Shown one piece after another: positions 42,797 through 51,372 of a stretch of DNA of 64,000 nt (position 1 is its first letter; each line of letters begins with the position of its first letter). A model generated the notes under the pieces. That model did no database searches. It was not told the DNA's origin and worked only from the letters and a program-made list of their open reading frames with translations. The translations under genes and the position numbers were made by a program. The DNA lies in the NCBI GenBank assembly GCA_965199685.1, contig OZ241323.1, positions 248,001 through 312,000 of the forward strand, written 5' to 3'. Source of the stretch: SP5GCR1 sp965199685. GTDB taxonomy: Bacteria; Pseudomonadota; Gammaproteobacteria; Poriferisulfidales; Oxydemutatoraceae.

Positions 42797-43990
42797 ATGT
42801 CTAAAGAAAAATTTGAAAGAACGAAACCGCATGTCAATGTGGGAACCATAGGACACGTAGATCACGGTAAGACGACACTGACGGCAGCAATGACCAAAGT
42901 GATGTCGGATCAGCGAGGAGCTGGCGAGTATCGCTCGTATGAGCAGATAGACAATGCGCCAGAGGAGCGAGAGCGAGGGATAACGATAGCAACGGCGCAT
43001 GTAGAGTATGAATCCGACGCACGGCACTATGCGCATGTAGATTGTCCGGGACACGCCGACTATATCAAGAACATGATAACCGGTGCGGCACAGATGGATG
43101 GTGCGATATTGGTGGTGAGTGCAGCCGATGGTCCGATGCCACAGACACGAGAGCATATTTTGTTGGCGCGTCAAGTGGGAGTGCCGCATATCGTCGTGTA
43201 TTTGAACAAAGCGGACATGGTGGACGATAAGGAGTTGATGGAGTTGGTCGAGATGGAAGTGCGCGAGTTGTTGTCTAACTACGAGTTTCCGGGAGACGAT
43301 ATACCGATAGTGACGGGTTCAGCCCTGAAGGCATTGGAAGGAGACAGCTCAGAGATGGGTGTTTCGTCTATAGAGCAGCTGATTGCCGAGATGGACCAGT
43401 ATATCCCGGAGCCGGAGCGGGCGATAGACGGAGACTATCTGATGCCAGTGGAAGATGTATTTTCAATCTCAGGTCGTGGCACGGTGGTGACGGGTCGCAT
43501 AGAGCGAGGGATCGTGAAAGTAGGAGACGAGATAGAGATCGTAGGAATAAGAGAGACCAACAAGACGACCTGCACGGGTGTAGAGATGTTCAGGAAGCTG
43601 TTGGACGAAGGTCGTGCTGGAGACAATGTCGGTGTGTTATTGCGTGGGACGAAGCGAGAGGAAGTAGAGCGAGGTCAGGTATTGTGCAAGCCTGGTTCAA
43701 TCACACCGCACAAGAAGTTTGAGGCTGAGGTGTATATATTGTCTAAAGAGGAAGGCGGTCGGCACACACCGTTTTTCAAAGGTTACAGACCGCAGTTTTA
43801 TTTCCGGACGACGGATGTGACTGGCGCGGTAGAGTTGGAGTCTGGTGTAGAGATGGTGATGCCGGGTGATAATGTAAAGATGGTGGTGAGTTTGATCGGA
43901 CCTATTGCGATGGAAGAAGGTTTGCGTTTTGCGATTAGGGAAGGCGGTCGCACGGTAGGCGCAGGCGTAGTAGCTAAAATCATAGAATAA
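42797..43990 (+). CDS. tuf: Elongation factor Tu
   Basis: The 397-residue GTPase starts MSKEKFERTKPHVNVGTIGH at 42797; an open extension upstream overlaps tRNA-Thr and is not coding. It has the P-loop GHVDHGKTTL, switch regions RGITIATAHVEY and DCPGHADYIKNMITGAAQ, the NKAD guanine motif, and domain II/III blocks (RGTVVTGRIERG, HTPFFKGYRPQFYFRTTDVTG). It delivers aminoacyl-tRNA to the ribosome. Codon use is biased (many gag, cga/cgt), as expected for a very highly expressed gene. It is followed by tRNA-Trp and secE-nusG. Confidence 0.97.
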   Translation: MSKEKFERTKPHVNVGTIGHVDHGKTTLTAAMTKVMSDQRGAGEYRSYEQIDNAPEERERGITIATAHVEYESDARHYAHVDCPGHADYIKNMITGAAQMDGAILVVSAADGPMPQTREHILLARQVGVPHIVVYLNKADMVDDKELMELVEMEVRELLSNYEFPGDDIPIVTGSALKALEGDSSEMGVSSIEQLIAEMDQYIPEPERAIDGDYLMPVEDVFSISGRGTVVTGRIERGIVKVGDEIEIVGIRETNKTTCTGVEMFRKLLDEGRAGDNVGVLLRGTKREEVERGQVLCKPGSITPHKKFEAEVYILSKEEGGRHTPFFKGYRPQFYFRTTDVTGAVELESGVEMVMPGDNVKMVVSLIGPIAMEEGLRFAIREGGRTVGAGVVAKIIE

Positions 43991-44045
43991 TTTAGCTGAA
44001 CAAATTGCAGCGTTTTCTATGATGTATAGTTTATCGGGTCATAAT

Positions 44046-44118
<73 letters not shown>

Positions 44119-44152
44119 CCGAAGTTTGGCGGCATAATTGAGGAGGTATACG

Positions 44153-44512
44153 ATGGCAAACACAAATGATTTATTGATGGAGCGCATTAAACTGGCGGGT
44201 GTGTTTGTGTCCTTAGCGACAGGGCTTGCCTTATTTTATTACTTATCCGATGAGATATTACTGTATCGTGTACTTGCTATACTGGCAATGGTTGTGGTAG
44301 CTACCATATTATTTTTTTTAACAAAACCAGGTAAAGATACGGCAGTTTTTTTGCAAGGTGCACAGGTTGAATTGCAAAAGACAGTGTGGCCTACGAAAGC
44401 CGAAACCGTTCATACAACTTTGCTGATATTTGCCATTGTTTTAATAGTGGCTCTTTTTTTGTGGGCATTGGATTTGTTTTTAGCTTGGTTTATGCAAATC
44501 GTTATTAAGTGA
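44153..44512 (+). CDS. secE: Preprotein translocase subunit SecE
   Basis: The 119-residue protein starts at 44153 behind AGGAGGTATACG. It has three membrane helices (LAGVFVSLATGLALFYYL; VLAILAMVVVATILFFL; LLIFAIVLIVALFLWALDLFL) and the conserved amphipathic segment QVELQKTVWPTKAETVHTT just before the third. It is part of the SecYEG channel in the inner membrane. The three-helix form is typical of gammaproteobacteria. nusG follows three bases later. Confidence 0.95.
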   Translation: MANTNDLLMERIKLAGVFVSLATGLALFYYLSDEILLYRVLAILAMVVVATILFFLTKPGKDTAVFLQGAQVELQKTVWPTKAETVHTTLLIFAIVLIVALFLWALDLFLAWFMQIVIK

Positions 44513-44515
44513 GTA

Positions 44516-45052
44516 ATGACTAAAATGGAATGGTACGCGGTGCAGACATACTCCGGATACGAAAATTCGGTAAAGAAATCTTTAGAAGAGAGAGTACAGC
44601 GAAACAAGCTGGGAGACTGTTTTGGTGAAATCATGATACCCCAAGAGACCGTGATTGAGATGCGTGCAGGAAAAAAATATCAAGTGGAAAGAAAGTTCTT
44701 CCCCGGTTATGTGTTGATAGAGATGATTATGGATGAGCGCACCTGGCACTTGGTAAACGGTGTGCCTAGAGTGGTAGGTTTTATCGGTAGTTCACCAAGC
44801 AAGCCTACGCCGGTTCCGGATAAGGAAGTTAAAAGCATCATCAGCCGTATAAAAGAAGATGCAAGCAAGCCCAAACCCAAGGTACTGTATGAGGTTGGCG
44901 AGGTGATACGCGTGACCGGAGGTCCTTTCAACGATTTTAACGGCGTTGTTGAAGAGGTGGACTACGAAAAGAATAGACTGCAAGTGAGTGTGCAGATTTT
45001 TGGTCGTTCTACCCCGGTAGAGATTACCTTTAATCAGGTTGAGAAGGTTTAG
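44516..45052 (+). CDS. nusG: Transcription termination/antitermination factor NusG
   Basis: The 178-residue protein has the NGN domain (MEWYAVQTYSGYENSVKKSLEE, KFFPGYVLIEM, NGVPRVVGFIG) and the C-terminal KOW domain (YEVGEVIRVTGGPFNDFNGVVEEVD). It travels with RNA polymerase, suppresses pausing and links it to Rho or the ribosome. It lies three bases after secE; rplK follows after 11 bases. Length is normal. Confidence 0.97.
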   Translation: MTKMEWYAVQTYSGYENSVKKSLEERVQRNKLGDCFGEIMIPQETVIEMRAGKKYQVERKFFPGYVLIEMIMDERTWHLVNGVPRVVGFIGSSPSKPTPVPDKEVKSIISRIKEDASKPKPKVLYEVGEVIRVTGGPFNDFNGVVEEVDYEKNRLQVSVQIFGRSTPVEITFNQVEKV

Positions 45053-45063
45053 AGGCATTGATT

Positions 45064-45495
45064 ATGGCAGCAGAAGTAAAAACTTATATAAAGTTGCAGA
45101 TACCCGCAGGCGAGGCTAACCCGAGTCCTCCAGTAGGCCCGGCTTTAGGTCAGCACGGTCTGCCGATACAAGATTTTTGTAAACAGTTTAACGGTCGCAC
45201 CGGCGACTTTGAAAAAGGAATGCCAGTGCCGGTAGTGATTACGGTGTACGATGATCGCAGTTTTAGTTTCATTATTAAATCGCCACCGGCAGCGGTATTG
45301 TTGAAAAAAGCCGCCGGCATCGCCAAAGGTAGCGGCACACCCAATATGGAAAAGGTAGGCAAAGTCACTCGCGCACAAATAGAGGAAATAGTCAAGACCA
45401 AGCAAGCCGATCTGACTGCAGCGGAGATGGATGCAGCGGTTAGAACCATTGCTGGTAGTGCGCGCAGTATGGGCATCACGGTTGAGGGAATTTAG
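45064..45495 (+). CDS. rplK: 50S ribosomal protein L11
   Basis: The 143-residue protein starts MAAEVKTYIKLQIPAGEANP, with PPVGPALGQHG, FIIKSPPAAVLLKKAAG and the C-terminal RNA-binding domain ending TIAGSARSMGITVEG. An upstream TTG is in frame, but AGAGG spacing fits the ATG at 45064. L11 binds the GTPase-associated region of 23S rRNA. Confidence 0.97.
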   Translation: MAAEVKTYIKLQIPAGEANPSPPVGPALGQHGLPIQDFCKQFNGRTGDFEKGMPVPVVITVYDDRSFSFIIKSPPAAVLLKKAAGIAKGSGTPNMEKVGKVTRAQIEEIVKTKQADLTAAEMDAAVRTIAGSARSMGITVEGI

Positions 45496-45497
45496 TC

Positions 45498-46193
45498 ATG
45501 GCTAGATTATCAAAAAGAATGAAGGCGATAAAAGAGAAGTGCGAAAAGCAAGAATTTTATTCGTTATCGGAAGCCTTTGATTTGTTAAAGGAATGTTCAA
45601 CCGTTAAGTTTGACGAGTCTATAGATGTAAGTATTAGGCTGGGTGTTGATGCGCGTAAGAATGATCAGTTGGTTCGTGGTTCAACCGCTTTACCACACGG
45701 TTTAGGCAAGCAGGTGAAAGTCGCGGTTTTTGCTCAAGGCGAGCAGGTTGCGGTAGCTGAAGCGGCAGGAGCAGATGTAGTCGGCTTGGAAGATTTGGTA
45801 GAGAAGGCGAAGCAAGGGGATTTTGATTACGATGCGGTTGTTGCCTCTCCTGATGTAATGCCGGTGGTTGGCAGCATAGGGCAGATATTAGGGCCACGCG
45901 GTTTGATGCCGAACCCTAAAGACGGTACGGTAAACAAGGATGTTGGCGAGATGGTGCGTAGCATAAAAGCAGGGCGCGCTAAATATCGTGTAGATAAGGC
46001 AGGCATATTGCATTGCAGCATAGGTAGTCAAAAATTCTCTGCACAGCAATTAGAAGAGAATTTCAACACTTTATTGAGTGATGTAATCAAAGCCAAACCG
46101 GCTTCTGCCAAAGGTCAATATTTGAAGAAAGTCAGTGTATCTTCAACGATGGGACCGGGTTTAACCATAGACCGTAGTTGTTTATCAGTGTGA
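45498..46193 (+). CDS. rplA: 50S ribosomal protein L1
   Basis: The 231-residue protein has the L1 core SIDVSIRLGVDARKNDQLVRG, the signature VVASPDVMPVVGSIGQILGPRGLMPNPK and the end SSTMGPGLTIDRS. L1 forms the mobile L1 stalk and usually represses its own rplKA operon. It starts two bases after rplK ends, so translation is probably coupled. Confidence 0.97.
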   Translation: MARLSKRMKAIKEKCEKQEFYSLSEAFDLLKECSTVKFDESIDVSIRLGVDARKNDQLVRGSTALPHGLGKQVKVAVFAQGEQVAVAEAAGADVVGLEDLVEKAKQGDFDYDAVVASPDVMPVVGSIGQILGPRGLMPNPKDGTVNKDVGEMVRSIKAGRAKYRVDKAGILHCSIGSQKFSAQQLEENFNTLLSDVIKAKPASAKGQYLKKVSVSSTMGPGLTIDRSCLSV

Positions 46194-46200
46194 AGAAAAA

Positions 46201-46728
46201 ATGGCATTAAATATTGAAGACAAGAAACGAATAGTTGAGGAAGTCGCGGCGATAGCCGCAGACGCTAAGTCTGCTATAGCGATAGATTATCATGGCATTG
46301 CCGCGAACCGAATGACTGATTTGCGAAAGCAGGCTCGCGAGCAGAGTGTGCGTATTCGGGTTATCAAAAATAGTCTTGCCCGACGCGCCCTAGCAGACAC
46401 GCCCTTCGCTTGTATGAACGAACATTTATCGGGACCTATGATGGTTGCTTTTTCGTTGGACGACCCTGCTGCTGCGGCGCGGATCATCCATAGTCTTGTT
46501 AAGGAGATTAAAGATATTGAAGTCAAGTTAATCTCTTTAGACGGTGAGTTGCACGATATTTCCAAACTTAAGAAGCTCGCCGAATTGCCGACTTACGATC
46601 AAGCGGTGAGTTTAATGATGGCAGTTATGAAGGCCGCGATAGAAAAATTGTTGAGAACGATTAAAGCACCTGTGGTGCAAGTGGTCCGTGTCGTGGCAGC
46701 GACACGCGAGCAAAAAGAGCAAGGTTAA
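46201..46728 (+). CDS. rplJ: 50S ribosomal protein L10
   Basis: The 175-residue protein starts MALNIEDKKRIVEEVAAIAA with the family blocks AIDYHGIAANRMTDLRKQAR, VRIRVIKNSLARRAL and HLSGPMMVAFSL, and a C-terminal helix that binds L7/L12 dimers. Only seven bases separate it from rplA, so no separate rplJ leader is present. A usual binding site for L10 upstream is not obvious. Confidence 0.96.
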   Translation: MALNIEDKKRIVEEVAAIAADAKSAIAIDYHGIAANRMTDLRKQAREQSVRIRVIKNSLARRALADTPFACMNEHLSGPMMVAFSLDDPAAAARIIHSLVKEIKDIEVKLISLDGELHDISKLKKLAELPTYDQAVSLMMAVMKAAIEKLLRTIKAPVVQVVRVVAATREQKEQG

Positions 46729-46769
46729 GATTTTAAGTTTTTCATTTATAGATAGAAGGAGTAAATAAA

Positions 46770-47147
46770 ATGGCTGTTTCAAGAGAAGAGATACTAGACG
46801 CTATATCTAATATGTCGGTTATGGAAATCGTTGATTTGGTTTCGGCGATGGAAGAAAAATTCGGTGTGTCGGCAGCTGCGGTTGCCGCGGCACCGGTAGC
46901 TGCCAGTGGCGGTGCTGTTGCGGAGGAAGAAGCTAAAAGTGCTTTTGATGTCGTATTGACCAGTTTTGGCGATAACAAGGTTTCGGTAATCAAAGCGGTT
47001 AGAGCACTTACCAGCCTAGGCCTCAAAGAGGCTAAAGATATGGTTGAGGGCGCACCGGCTACCGTCAAAGAGGGTGTGGCAACCGAAGAAGCGGAAGGAA
47101 TGAAGAAGCAACTGGAAGAGGCTGGGGCTTCCGTTGAACTTAAATAA
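46770..47147 (+). CDS. rplL: 50S ribosomal protein L7/L12
   Basis: The 125-residue acidic protein has the N-terminal dimerisation helices (SREEILDAISNMSVMEIVDL), an Ala-rich hinge (AAAVAAAPVAASGGAVAEEE) and the C-terminal domain with DVVLTSFGDNKVSVIKAVR and GLKEAKDMVEGAPATVKEGV. It recruits translation factors. GAAGGAG lies 8 bases before the ATG. Confidence 0.97.
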   Translation: MAVSREEILDAISNMSVMEIVDLVSAMEEKFGVSAAAVAAAPVAASGGAVAEEEAKSAFDVVLTSFGDNKVSVIKAVRALTSLGLKEAKDMVEGAPATVKEGVATEEAEGMKKQLEEAGASVELK

Positions 47148-47180
47148 GCAGAGCAATTTGCAGTCTAGGATGTTCAAGCT

Positions 47181-47199
47181 AGCCGCTTGTGATGCGGCT
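47181..47199 (+). promoter_or_regulatory. Hairpin in the rplL-rpoB spacer
   Basis: AGCCGC-TTGTGAT-GCGGCT forms a 6-bp stem in the 103-base gap. In related bacteria this gap holds a partial attenuator and RNA processing site that lowers rpoBC relative to ribosomal protein genes. The role here is inferred from position. Confidence 0.45.
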
Positions 47200-47250
47200 G
47201 GTATACAGCATTGCGCGCACCAAGCAATTACTACCATAGGAGACTAGCAT

Positions 47251-50200
47251 ATGTCTTATAGCTATACGGCAAAGAAGCGCATACGCAAACGCTTTGGAAA
47301 ATTTGTGGAAAGACATCATATTCCTTACATGTTGCAGATGCAAATATCCTCATATCAAGACTTTTTGCAAAGCGACGTAGCCGAGAATGATAGAAAAGAT
47401 ATAGGCTTGCAAGCTATATTCAAATCTATATTCCCGATAGTGAGCCATTCCAAAACGGCAGCGATTGAATTTGTCAGTTATCGCCTAAGCGACCCGGCCT
47501 TTGATGTTAGAGAATGTCAGCTGAGGGGGCGTACTTATGCAGCAATCCTTCATGTTACGATGCGTTTAATATTTTATGAGAAGAAAGCTGCAAACAAAAT
47601 AGGCGCGCCTAAGGAAGTCAAGGAGCAAGAAGTTTATATGGGTGAGTTGCCGTTGATGACCGATACTGGGACTTTCGTTATCAATGGCACTGAGCGTGTT
47701 GTAGTGTCACAGTTGCATCGTTCTCCGGGTGTGTTTTTTGAGCAGGATAAAAGAAAAACACAGGGTGCCGGCAAGTCCACTTATACTGCGCGGATAATTC
47801 CTTATCGTGGTTCTTGGTTGGATTTTGAATTTGACTCTAAGGACTGTTTGTATGTTCGTATAGATAGACGCTGCAAAATCCCGGTTACGGTTTTTCTTAG
47901 AGCTTTAGGGATGAGCGATGAGGAGATATTGAGTACTTTCTTTGAGCTGGAAACGATTAAGTACGAGAAGGGTACCTATAGCATGGACCTCGTGCCTGAG
48001 CGTTTGCGAGGTCAGACTTTGGATTTTGCTATACAGACACCGTCTCGGGTAATTGTCGAAGCCAATAGGCGTATCAATACCAAAAACATTGAAGAGTTGG
48101 AAAAATCTAGACTGAAAAAGCTGATAATTCCCTCTACATACCTACGGGGAAGGGTGCATGCCAAAGACATCGTTGACCCTAATACCGGCGAACTGTTGGC
48201 CAGAGTCAACGAAGAGATAACCGAGGCTTGGTTGAAAAAATTTGAGGTTTCTGGCATAGATAGTTTTGAAATAATTTATGTCAACGATATCAACCGCGGT
48301 TCTTATATTTCGGACACCTTAAACATTGATGTATGTCCTCGTACACAGCTCGCATCTTATTTTGAGATTTATTGTAGGATGCACCCTGGTGAGAAACAAC
48401 CCCCGGAAGAGCATGCCAGAACTAGATTTGTTGATCTATTCGGCAACCCCGACCGTTACAATTTGTCCGAAGTGGGGCGCATGAAATTCAACAGTCGTCT
48501 AAAAAGAACCTCAAATACTGGTGCAAATACATTAGACAAGAAAGATATTATCGATGTCATCGCCACACTCATAAGCATACATAACGGCGAAGGTTCGGTC
48601 GACGATATTGACCACTTGGGAAATCGCCGAGTACGTTGCGTGGGTGAAATGGTGGGCAATGCATTGCGCGTCGGTTTGGTTCGGGTTGAGCATGTGGTTA
48701 GAGAGCGTCTGGCAACGGCAGAAGTTGACAAATTGAAACCTAAGGATTTGGTCAACTCAAAACCTGTCTCGGCATCGATAAAAGAATTTTTTGGTTCTAG
48801 TCAGCTGTCGCAATTTATGGAGCAGAATAATCCGCTATCCGAGGTTACTCACAAACGTCGGATTTCGGCACTCGGTCCAGGTGGACTGGCGCGTGAACAC
48901 GCCGGTTTTGAGGTCCGAGATGTGCATCCCACGCATTACGGTCGATTGTGTCCTATAGAAACCCCTGAAGGGGCTAATATCGGATTGATTAACTCGCTGG
49001 CGGTCTATGCACATCCTAACCATTACGGTTTTATAGAAACCTGTTATTTGGAAGTTAAGAACTCCGTAGTCACCGATAAAGTCCGATTTTTATCTGCGAT
49101 AGAAGAAGGGGAATATGTAATTGCACAAGCAAATGCCGAAGTTGACGAGCAAAACAGATTAGTCGGAGAATTTGTTTCGTGTAGAGAAAACAACGAATTT
49201 AGCTTGTTCCCACCGGATAAGGTGCAATTAATAGATGTCTCCCCTAAGCAGATCGCATCAGCGGCAGCGGCACTGATTCCGTTTTTGGAACACGACGATG
49301 CAAACCGTGCATTGATGGGATCTAATATGCAGCGTCAGGCGGTACCGTTATTGACCAGCGAAAAGCCGTTGGTAGGAACAGGTTTGGAAGCCACTGTGGC
49401 AACCGATTCAGGTGCTCTGTTGGTAGCTCGCCGAGGCGGTGTGGTCGATACGGTAGACGCAGCACGGATTGTCGTACGGGTGAATGATAAAGAAGTATCT
49501 GCCGACGAAGCAGGTGTGGATATTTATGAACTGACCAAGTATATGCGTTCCAACTATAACACCTGCATCAATCAGCGTCCTTTGGTTCAAGTCGGTGATG
49601 CGATAGAGCAAGGAGATGTTTTGGCGGACGGTTCGGCAACTGATTTGGGAGAGTTGGCTTTGGGTAAGAATGTATTGGTGGCTTTTATGCCGTGGAACGG
49701 TTATAACTATGAAGACTCCATACTCATTTCCAATCGCGTCGTAGAGGAAGATAGTTTTACTTCTATTCATATAGAGGAACTCACTTGCGTGGCGCGCAGT
49801 ACCAAGCTGGGCGATGAAGAAATTACTGCCGATATACCTAATGTGAGCGAGAGTCTGTTGTCTAAATTGGATGACTCCGGTGTCGTTTATATGGGTGCCG
49901 AAGTCAAATCCGGTGATATCTTAGTCGGCAAGGTAACACCGAAGAGCGAGAGTCCTTTAACGCCGGAAGAGAAACTGCTACAAGCGATATTTGACGAAAA
50001 GGCTTCGGATGTAAAGAACAATTCTTTACGCGTGCCGTCTGGCATAGAAGGTACTGTCGTAGATGTTAAAATTTTCACTCGCGAAGACATACCCAGGGAT
50101 AGTCGTGCAAAAGAGATACAAAAACAGGAGATAGAAAAGGCACGCAAAGACTACAACGACGAGTTGCGTATTTACGAGAACGATGTTTTCAATCGGGTTA

Positions 50201-51351
50201 AAAATTTAATCCTCAACAAGATTGTAGCCGGAGGCCCTAATGCCTTAAAAAAAGGTATGAAAGTCACCCAGTCTTATTTGGATCAACTGGAGCGAGACAA
50301 GTGGTTTAGCATCCGGATGAATAACGATGAAGTCAGTTTGCAGCTGGAAAAATTGGCAAAACGTTTGAAAGAGCAACGGGCGCGATTAGAAGAAAACTTC
50401 AACAAAAAACAGAAAAAGTTGCAAGCTGGCGATGTGATGCCGCCCGATATTCTTAAAACGGTCAAGGTTTATCTAGCAGTCAAACGCCGCATACAGCCGG
50501 GAGATAAACTCGCTGGTCGGCATGGCAACAAAGGCGTTGTATCGGCAATCGTTCCTACTGAGGATATGCCTTATCTGGAAGACGGCACGCCAGTGGATAT
50601 AGTATTGAATCCTCTAGGTGTTCCCTCTCGAATGAATGTCGGACAAGTATTAGAGACTCACTTAGGGTGGGCTGCCAAGGCTTTGGGATGGAATATCGGC
50701 AAGATGCGTAGCGGCGATGAGAAGGCTTCTACGATACGCGATTTCCTTCAGAAAATTTATGATTATAACGAAGGGGATATGGTCCACAAGGAAAACTTGC
50801 AAAAGATCAAGGATAAGGAAATATTGAGTTTAGCCGACAATTTAAGCAATGGTATACCTATCGCAACACCAGTTTTTGACGGTGTTAAAGAGAAAGAAGT
50901 AAAGGGCATGTTGTCTTTAGCCGGATTACCTGAATCCGGGCAGGCAATTTTGCAAGATGGGCGCACTGGCGATTTATTCGATAGACCAATCACGGTGGGC
51001 TATATGTATATTATGAAGTTAAACCATATGGTTGACGACAAGATGCATGCGCGGGCGACAGGTCCTTATAGCATGATTACCCAACATCCTTTAGGGGGTA
51101 AAGCACAGTTCGGCGGACAGCGTTTTGGTGAAATGGAGGTATGGGCACTTGAGGCTTATGGTGCCTCGCATGTTTTGCAAGAAATGTTGACCGTCAAGTC
51201 GGACGATGTACGCGGACGCAATAAAGTCTACAAAAGCATAGTCAATAATAACTGTAATGTTGAAGCGAATATTCCCGAGTCTTTCAATGTTCTGGTCAAA
51301 GAAATACGTTCTTTAGGCCTTAACATGGATCTCGGGCAAAAAGAGTCTTAA
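47251..51351 (+). CDS. rpoB: RNA polymerase subunit beta
   Basis: The 1366-residue subunit has all the expected blocks: GTFVINGTERVVVSQLHRSPGV, the rifampicin region FFGSSQLSQFMEQNNPLSEVTHKRRISALGPGGL, GSNMQRQAVPLL, NVLVAFMPWNGYNYEDSI, GDKLAGRHGNKGVVS and the C-terminal GGQRFGEMEVWALEAYGA. The residues of the rifampicin pocket appear as in sensitive bacteria. It is slightly longer than the Escherichia coli protein (1342). The ATG follows ATAGGAGAC. rpoC starts 21 bases later. Confidence 0.98.
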   Translation: MSYSYTAKKRIRKRFGKFVERHHIPYMLQMQISSYQDFLQSDVAENDRKDIGLQAIFKSIFPIVSHSKTAAIEFVSYRLSDPAFDVRECQLRGRTYAAILHVTMRLIFYEKKAANKIGAPKEVKEQEVYMGELPLMTDTGTFVINGTERVVVSQLHRSPGVFFEQDKRKTQGAGKSTYTARIIPYRGSWLDFEFDSKDCLYVRIDRRCKIPVTVFLRALGMSDEEILSTFFELETIKYEKGTYSMDLVPERLRGQTLDFAIQTPSRVIVEANRRINTKNIEELEKSRLKKLIIPSTYLRGRVHAKDIVDPNTGELLARVNEEITEAWLKKFEVSGIDSFEIIYVNDINRGSYISDTLNIDVCPRTQLASYFEIYCRMHPGEKQPPEEHARTRFVDLFGNPDRYNLSEVGRMKFNSRLKRTSNTGANTLDKKDIIDVIATLISIHNGEGSVDDIDHLGNRRVRCVGEMVGNALRVGLVRVEHVVRERLATAEVDKLKPKDLVNSKPVSASIKEFFGSSQLSQFMEQNNPLSEVTHKRRISALGPGGLAREHAGFEVRDVHPTHYGRLCPIETPEGANIGLINSLAVYAHPNHYGFIETCYLEVKNSVVTDKVRFLSAIEEGEYVIAQANAEVDEQNRLVGEFVSCRENNEFSLFPPDKVQLIDVSPKQIASAAAALIPFLEHDDANRALMGSNMQRQAVPLLTSEKPLVGTGLEATVATDSGALLVARRGGVVDTVDAARIVVRVNDKEVSADEAGVDIYELTKYMRSNYNTCINQRPLVQVGDAIEQGDVLADGSATDLGELALGKNVLVAFMPWNGYNYEDSILISNRVVEEDSFTSIHIEELTCVARSTKLGDEEITADIPNVSESLLSKLDDSGVVYMGAEVKSGDILVGKVTPKSESPLTPEEKLLQAIFDEKASDVKNNSLRVPSGIEGTVVDVKIFTREDIPRDSRAKEIQKQEIEKARKDYNDELRIYENDVFNRVKNLILNKIVAGGPNALKKGMKVTQSYLDQLERDKWFSIRMNNDEVSLQLEKLAKRLKEQRARLEENFNKKQKKLQAGDVMPPDILKTVKVYLAVKRRIQPGDKLAGRHGNKGVVSAIVPTEDMPYLEDGTPVDIVLNPLGVPSRMNVGQVLETHLGWAAKALGWNIGKMRSGDEKASTIRDFLQKIYDYNEGDMVHKENLQKIKDKEILSLADNLSNGIPIATPVFDGVKEKEVKGMLSLAGLPESGQAILQDGRTGDLFDRPITVGYMYIMKLNHMVDDKMHARATGPYSMITQHPLGGKAQFGGQRFGEMEVWALEAYGASHVLQEMLTVKSDDVRGRNKVYKSIVNNNCNVEANIPESFNVLVKEIRSLGLNMDLGQKES

Positions 51352-51372
51352 GATAATCAAGGAGAGAATCGG